A stretch of 64,000 bases of DNA from Nephrocerus scutellatus (lineage: Eukaryota > Arthropoda > Insecta > Diptera > Pipunculidae), in assembly GCA_947095585.1 (NCBI GenBank), contig OX352761.1, positions 53,060,019 through 53,124,018 of the forward strand, in the 5' to 3' direction. The stretch's first letter is position 1. Every line of letters begins with the position of its first letter. Position numbers and translations under genes: made by a program. Of the stretch, positions 57,888 to 64,000 are shown piece by piece. The notes beneath the pieces were generated by a model. The model was given only the letters and a program-made list of their open reading frames with translations, did no database searches and was not told the origin of the DNA.

Positions 57888-58425
57888 TAATGGTCCGCAG
57901 ATGCGATGCACGTCCCTCGACAACAAATCGCAAAATGATGTCGATCAGGCTGTAGTGCCATCCTTGTCCCTTCTTAGGAGTATACAATTCTTCACTGGGA
58001 CGTATGCCAAAACTTTGTTGGGTCCCAGGATTGTATCTATATCTTTTACTTGACATTCCTCGTCCTCGAAACTGTTACATATTTTTAGCTCAGTTATTTT
58101 ATTTCCATGCTCTGGTGGCTTGAGTAGCTCTGTAATTATACGATTATTTTCTTCTGCTTCTGTTTCCTGTCTGTCCGTTAGATTTTTCTGTATTGACTTC
58201 TCTGCTTGTGTTTTAGATCTTGTTATGACACATACGTGTAGTTCTTTGAGTTGGTCAGAATCCCATTTAATGCGACTTAAAGCGTTAGCTGTGCAATTAT
58301 CTTTTCCGGGTGTATATTCAATGTGAAAGTAATATTCTTCTAGTAGCAGTCTGAATTTTGTTAATCTACTTGAGGGTTCTTTAAGGGAAAAAAGGTAAAC
58401 TAATGGTCTGTGGTCTATAATTGGT
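57888..58425 (-). pseudogene. Gypsy3 RNase H end and spacer, copy 1
   Basis: The minus strand from 58425 encodes RPLVYLFSLKEPSSRLTKFR and YTPGKDNCTANALSRI (RNase H end), then an acidic linker leading to the integrase finger. The leucine codon at SSRL is intact here, unlike the corresponding stop at about 63017 in the parental copy. The Helitron cuts it at 57887. Confidence 0.8.
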
Positions 58426-58440
58426 TGTACATGCTATGCT

Positions 58441-59292
58441 ATGGTTCTACATGTCTTGTTAAGTTCGAAGGTAATGTACATCGTCGACGGAATACTCATT
58501 CAAATGGTCTATACCCTGTTTCTGTATGTACTGTGGTGTTGTAACAAAATTCGTAATATGGTAACCAAGTACACCAGTCGGTATGCTTATCGGATACATA
58601 GCTCCTGAGGTATGCTCCGAGAACCTTATGGAAATTTTCTAACGCTCCTATACTTTCGTGATGGTAGGCTGTAGATTGTAATTGTTCTATTTTCAATAAT
58701 TTGCACATATCCTTAAAAATTTTGTTTATAAATTCTGTTCCTTGATCAGAGGTTACAGTTCTTGCAACTCCATATCTAAGGATGAACAATTTTTCTAGAC
58801 CTTTAGCTACTGTACCAGCTTCCTTATTTCGAATTGGAATAGCCTCCGTGAATTTGGTCAGTTCGTCTTGTAAAGTAAGTACGTACCTATATCCGTTCAC
58901 CGATTCGTCTAAAGGACATACTAAGTCCAAATATATTTTGTCGAAACTTGATTCTGCAGTTTATTCTTCTGACATATTGTACAATGCTTTACATATGTAG
59001 CTATGTCGTTCTGCATTCCTGTCCAGAAGTATTTTTGTTTAATCGTTTTTATCATGCGGGATGCGGTTTATTCCTGCATGTCCACTTGTTGGTAATATAT
59101 GAAAATCGTTGAGCAATATTTTCTTTTTATGAGGATCGGTAATTTCTATACATTTATTTATTAGGTGCACCTTTACATTACTTTTCTTAAACATATCTCC
59201 TAAAATTTTTGCAACTCGCGAATATTGTATTCTCGACGGCCGTCTTCGAGTTTCTTAATTTCTTATTTTGTAATGTATAATTTATTAATTGA
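58441..59292 (-). pseudogene. Gypsy3 integrase, copy 2
   Basis: 144 codons are open (58930-58496) with DLVCPLDESVNGYRY, the catalytic VTSDQGTEF and QSTAYHHESIGALENFHK, ending TVHTETGYRPFE. A few further codons reach the duplication joint. The zinc finger part (about 59230-58940) carries the same stops and shifts as copy 1. Copies 1 and 2 lie side by side because of the tandem duplication. Confidence 0.87.
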
Positions 59293-61148
59293 CTAGCTGA
59301 TTACCCGGCGTTGCCCAGGTATTTATTCATTCCAATCTTCTATTAGGCAGGGGTAGAAAAAAGAATGATATCAATCTATAAGGTAAAATTTTAGTTTTTA
59401 TTAACAAAACAAACAAATTTAAAATATAAATTATAGCTATAGTATTCAAATTATAAAATAAAATTAAATAAACATACATAAAATTAATTATAACAAATCT
59501 TGGTTGTATACCTACAATGTTTTTAGTTTCACCTTCAAGAGCAGGAATAAATAAATTATTAGGTCAACCCAACCCAGAGCAAGCAAAATAAAGTTGTCCG
59601 TGGGAAAAGCATGGCAATCTCAAATCTATACTCCGCAGTTCTTAATAAACTGTCCGACCGTCGAAATGAGTGCTATCCGTGGGATAAAAACTGTTTCACA
59701 CTGTCCCTTTTCTGTCAAGATAGTCGCTTCAATTATATTCCCCGGCATCTCTTTTACGCACAGTCTTGCGCCGTTGAAAAGTTTTGGCGAGTTGAGAATC
59801 CGTAGTAAAATAATTGGAGATCAAACTGTAAGACGATGTGGTGGCAATCCAGACGAATAAAGTGAGTTAAGGAACTTAGTTAGATATTTAATTCCTCATC
59901 AGTATCTACAACGGTATCGATACACTTATATTCAGTGACTACGCCTATTAACATGGCAAGTATTTGATTGTTTATTTCGTGGTTGTATCCATTTTGGTAG
60001 TAAGAATGGCCCCTTCAAGCAATCGGTTCAAAATGTTATAGTTTTGAGAAACAGCCGGATAAATAGAATTTATTAGTTCTGCGGCAGATATTAAAAATCG
60101 ATGTAAATTTAACATATCCATAAAACACGGCTACTAATCTACCTTTTCCAATTTTAAGTAGGGGCGACAATGTCCACAATCCCAAATTTGTCGCCAAATG
60201 GTCGCCGAGTACCATTCTATACACCACTATTATTTCAGCGACCCAGAAAACTATGGGATCGACACTAATATCGGTTTCCCTCTCTTCTCCGTTATCGATC
60301 CCATACCCATAAGGCTGTCTTACCATCTCCATTCAACTCAGCTACCCCAAAAACCATAGAATCGACACTAATATCGGTCACCCCCCCCCCCCTCAGTTAT
60401 CGACCCTATCCCCCTAGAGCTGTCTTACCATCACCATTCAACTCTGCGACCACGGAAACCATAAAATCGACACTAATATCCCCCCTCAGTTATCGATTCC
60501 ATCCCCCTAGAGCTGTCTTAACATCACCATTCAACTCAGTGACCACGAAAACCATAGAATAGACACTAATATCGGTCACCCCCACCCCCTCAGTTATCAA
60601 CCCCATCCCCCTAGAGCTGTCTTACCATCTCCATTCAACTCTGCGACCACGAAAACCATAAAATCTATACTTATATCCCCCCCTCAGTTATCGATCCCAT
60701 CCCCCTAGAGTTGTCTCAACATCACCATTCAACTCAGCGACCACGAAAACCATAAAATTAACACTAATATCGGTCACCCCCCCATCAGTTATCGACCCCA
60801 ACCCCCTAGAGCTGTCTTACCATCACCATTCAACTCAGCGACCACGAAAACCAAAGAATCAACTTTAATATCGTTCAGCCACCCCTCTGCGGGAATATAA
60901 CTCACTCATAGGAGTGTACTACCAGCGCTATTCGTCTTGGCGATACCGAAAACAATGGATCCAACACTTAAATCGCCTGCCACGCCTCCCCCAACCAAAA
61001 AACGTGCTACCCCCCACCACCTATATTTGATTCCACATAGCAACTAATATGTATACCAAGTTGGGTTGAAATTGGTCAAGGCGTTCCAGAGCTAGATAGG
61101 CACAAACAAATATACAAACAAATAAATTCTCTATTTTATATATATAGA
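59293..61148 (-). mobile_element. Helitron D (complete, 1.86 kb)
   Basis: Same ends, same insertion point and nearly the same sequence as Helitron C, with about seven satellite monomers (60234-60880). It was duplicated together with its Gypsy3 host, not inserted independently. Confidence 0.92.
60234..60880 (+). repeat. Satellite array inside Helitron D (about 7 monomers)
   Basis: Monomers of the shared ~100-bp satellite. The first and last ones match those of Helitron C, and the extra ones are in the middle, as expected from unequal exchange within the array. Confidence 0.92.
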
Positions 61149-61690
61149 TAATGGTCCGCAGATGCGATGCACGTCCCTCGACAACAAATCGCAAAATGAT
61201 GTCGATCAGGCTGTAGTGCCATCCTTGTCCCTTCTTAGGAGTATACAATTCTTCACTGGGACGTATGCCAAAACTTTGTTGGGTCCCAGGATTGTATCTA
61301 TATCTTTTACTTGACATTCCTCGTCCTCGAAACTGTTACATATTTTTAGCTCAGTTATTTTATTTCCATGCTCTGGTGGCTTGAGTAGCTCTGTAATTAT
61401 ACGATTATTTTCTTCTGCTTCTGTTTCCTGTCTGTCCGTTAGATTTTTCTGTATTGACTTCTCTGCTTGTGTTTTAGATCTTGTTATGACACATACGTGT
61501 AGTTCTTTAAGTTGGTCAGAATCCCATTTAATGCGACTTAAAGCGTTAGCTGTGCAATTATCTTTTCCGGGTGTATATTCAATGTGAAAGTAATATTCTT
61601 CTAGTAGCAGTCTGAATTTTGTTAATCTACTTGAGGGTTCTTTAAGGGAAAAAAGGTAAACTAATGGTCTGTGGTCTATAATTGGTTGTA
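61149..61690 (-). pseudogene. Gypsy3 RNase H end and spacer, copy 2
   Basis: Duplicate of 57888-58425, again ended by the Helitron on its left and by the filler-bearing joint on its right. Confidence 0.8.
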
Positions 61691-61705
61691 CATGCTATGC
61701 TATGG

Positions 61706-62462
61706 TTCTACATGTCTTGTTAAGTTCGAAGGTAATGTACATCGTCGACGGAATACTCATTCAAATGGTGTATACCCTGTTTCTGTATGTACTGTGGTGT
61801 TGTAACAAAATTCGTAATATGGTAACCAAGTACACCAGTCGGTATGCTTATCGGATACATAGCTCCTGAGGTATGCTCCGAGAACCTTATGGAAATTTTC
61901 TAACGCTCCTATACTTTCGTGATGGTAGGCTGTAGATTGTAATTGTTCTATTTTCAATAATTTGCACATATCCTTAAAAATTTTGTTTATAAATTCTGTT
62001 CCTTGATCAGAGGCTACAGTTCTTGCAACTCCATATCTAAGGATGAACAATTTTTCTAGACCTTTAGCTACTGTACCAGCTTCCTTATTTCGAATTGGAA
62101 TAGCCTCCGTGAATTTGGTCAGTTCGTCTTGTAAAGTCAGTACGTACCTATATCCATTCACCGATTCGTCTAAAGGATATACTAAGTCCAAATATATTTT
62201 GTCGAAACTTGATTCTGCAGTTTATTCTTCTGACATATTGTACAATATATGTAGCTATGTCGTTCTGCATTCCTGTCCAGAAGTATTTTTGTTTAATCGT
62301 TTTTATCATGCGGTTTATTCCTGCATGTCCACTTGTTGGTAATATATGATAATCGTTGAGCAATATTTTCTTTTTATGAGGATCGGTAATTTCTATACAT
62401 TTATTTATTAGGTGCACCTTCACATTACTTTTCTTAATCATATCTCCTAAGATTTTTTGCAA
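61706..62462 (-). pseudogene. Gypsy3 integrase, copy 3 (parental position)
   Basis: 62462-62148 encodes the zinc finger part (HILPTSGHAGINRMIKTI and KYFWTGMQNDIATYI) with the second half damaged. The core frame 62191-61757 has DLVYPLDESVNGYRY, VASDQGTEF and QSTAYHHESIGALENFHK, then VHTETGYTPFE. The zinc finger is better kept than in copies 1 and 2. It continues to the right into the uninterrupted spacer. Confidence 0.87.
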
Positions 62463-63013
62463 CTCGCTAATATTGTATTATCTACGGCCGTCTTTGAGTT
62501 TCTTAATTTCTTCTTTTGTAATGTATAATTTATTAATTGCTAATGGTCCGCAGATGCGATGCACGTCCCTCGACAACAAATCGCAAAATGATGTCGATCG
62601 GGCTGTAGTGCCATCCTTGTCCCTTCTTATGAGTATACAATTCTTCACTAGGACGTATGCCAAAACTTTGTTGGGTCCCAGGATTGTATCTATATCTTTA
62701 GCTTGACATTCCTCGTCCTCGAAACTGTTACATATTTTTAGCTCAGTTATTTTATTTCCATGCTCTGGTGGCTGAGTAGCTCTGTAATTATACGATTATT
62801 TTCTTCTGCTTCTGTTTCCTGTCTGTCCGTTAGATTTTTCTGTATTGACTTCTCTGCTTGTGTTTTAGATCTTGTTATGACACATACGTGTAGTTCTTTA
62901 AGTTGGTCAGAATCCCATTTAATGCGACTTAAAGCGTTAGCTGTGCAATTATCTTTTCCGGGTGTATATTCAATGTGAAAGTTATATTCTTCTAGAAGCA
63001 GTCTGAATTTTGT
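62463..63013 (-). pseudogene. Gypsy3 spacer and RNase H end, with empty Helitron site
   Basis: Continuous Gypsy3 sequence between RNase H and integrase (NCILIRRDKDGTTARSTSFC, KLYITKEEIKKLKDG). The position matching the Helitron C and D insertions lies between 62540 and 62541 and is uninterrupted. Confidence 0.82.
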
Positions 63014-63505
63014 TTATCTACTTGAAGGTTCTTTAAGGGAAAAAAGGTAAACTAATGGTCTGTGGTCTGTTATAATTTTGAATTTCCGTCCAAACAAATA
63101 TGGTCCGTAGTGTTTTATCGCCCATACTATTGCCAGTAACTCTTTTTCGATAGTGCTATAATTCTTCTCGGCACTACTTAGAGTTTTATTCGCATATGCA
63201 ATAGCTTTGTCATCGAAATTGGACAATACAGCACCTAGTGCAAAACCTGAGGCGTCTGTCCGTAAAATGAATTCGTTGTCGAAATTTGGGAATTGTAAAA
63301 TTTGGGGACTAGTAAGGATTGTTTTAAGAAGCTGAAAAGATTTTTTACAGTTTTGATTAAAATTGAATTCTACGTTTTTTCTAAGTAATTTGTTGAGTGG
63401 GATGGCTATTGTGGCAAAGTTTGGAATAAATTTACGGTAGTAATTAGTGAATGCTACGAGTCTTCTTACATCGTCTGCATTTGTTGGGGTAGGATAATTG
63501 CTCAT
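63014..63505 (-). pseudogene. Gypsy3 RT thumb and RNase H
   Basis: 163 codons: RRLVAFTNYYRKFIPNFATI (thumb), FILRTDASGFALGAVL (first RNase H aspartate region), EKNYSTIEKELLAIVWAIKH and ITDHRPLVYLF. The frame ends at a stop after SSR where the duplicated copies have leucine. A shift near 63500 separates it from the upstream RT frame. Confidence 0.88.
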
Positions 63506-63998
63506 TGCTTTGTCGGATCTGGGTGAATTCCCTATTCGGAAATAATGTGCCCCCTAGATACAATACTTCCTTTCGTAGGAAGGCACACTTTTCTGGATGA
63601 ATTTTTAGGTTTACTTCCCTAAGTCGTTTGAACACGTCTATCAGATTTTTGTTATGATCTATGAGGTTCTTACCAAACACTATTAAGTCATCAAGGTAAA
63701 CGAAACAGCGTGAGTACGTAAGTCCGGCCATCGCTATTGACATCATCCTTGAGAATTTGCTTGGTGAGATTTTTAGTCCCATTGGTAGTCGTTTTAGCTG
63801 ATAGTGACCGTCCTCCGTTGAAAATGCTGTCATAGGTCTACTTTTTGGTTCCAATTCCATTTGGTAGTATCCTTGACTTAAATCAATACATGAAAAATAT
63901 ACTGCCCCTCCTACCATGTCGCAAATGTCACTAATATTGGTTAACGGGAATTTATCATCCTCTATTCTCTCATTTACGTTCCTGTAATCTATAACCAT
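63444..63998 (-). pseudogene. Gypsy3 reverse transcriptase, N-terminal side beyond the window
   Basis: 184 codons entering from the window edge: VIDYRNVNERIEDDKFPL, FSCIDLSQGYYQMEL, LKRLPMGLKISPSKFSRMM, active site VYLDDLIVF, LREVNLKIHPEKCAFLRKEV. These are all core RT blocks in the usual order. The last ~25 codons are read in a shifted frame. The remainder of Gypsy3 (rest of RT, protease, gag, LTR) must lie right of 64000. Confidence 0.88.
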
Positions 63999-64000
63999 TC

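Larger units (their letters stand above)
55569..61705 (-). repeat. Tandem duplication of Gypsy3 RNase H-integrase block with Helitron
   Basis: 55569-58440 and 58441-61705 are successive copies (offset 2965 bp, or 3261 bp for the longer one) of a block holding the RNase H tail, a Helitron and the integrase. A third copy of the Gypsy3 sequence without a Helitron continues at 61706-63060. The joints near 58400-58445 and 61665-61706 both carry ggtctataattggttgta then catgctatgctatgg, including about 20 bp of filler not found elsewhere in Gypsy3. Confidence 0.9.

Overview
This 64 kb window looks like transposon-packed insect DNA, most likely from a fly or a close relative. The signs are BEL/Pao and Ty3/Gypsy retrotransposons (one with an errantivirus-like envelope remnant), Jockey-type LINEs, Helitrons, a tRNA-derived SINE and a high A+T content. 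I found no convincing host protein-coding gene. Almost every base can be assigned to a mobile element, a tandem repeat or a duplicated piece of one. The species is not identifiable by eye.

Region 1 (1-5277): a LINE reverse-transcriptase tail with a 78-bp inverted repeat, two tandem 1.32-kb copies of a BEL/Pao gag fragment on the minus strand, a 43-bp minisatellite, and a decayed BEL/Pao pol 3' half on the plus strand. Region 2 (5278-18914): a higher-order array. A 4.3-4.7 kb unit (LINE tail, gag fragment, unknown DNA, part of a dispersed repeat here called E, and 12-20 monomers of a C-rich ~100-bp satellite) is repeated three times in direct orientation, then closed by a Jockey scrap and the end of E.

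Region 3 (18915-64000) is one nest of elements. The outermost, Gypsy3 (minus strand, 412/mdg1-like), is split by Gypsy1 (plus strand, 17.6/297-like errantivirus, 19411-55564, 4-bp target duplication actg). Inside Gypsy1 lie Helitrons A and B and an E copy in the 5' LTR; Gypsy2 in pol (29990-48042, target duplication atac); a full-length Jockey LINE (48412-52895) and a SINE (52990-53279) in integrase; and another E copy in env. Helitron A in turn carries a Jockey fragment that contains a second SINE. Right of Gypsy1, the Gypsy3 integrase region is tandemly duplicated and two copies carry Helitrons C and D at the same site. A third copy preserves the site without the Helitron.

Gypsy2 is the best-preserved element. 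It has a 1022-codon open frame covering protease, reverse transcriptase, RNase H and integrase, a lysine-tRNA-type primer site, LTRs over 3 kb long filled with internal tandem repeats, and a RING-H2 zinc finger at the start of Gag. The points most worth a second look are the Helitron-borne satellite shared with the higher-order array, the RING-Gag, the two SINE copies with one body but different tRNA heads, the Inr+DPE promoter at the start of the LINE, and the repeated formation of kilobase tandem duplications.
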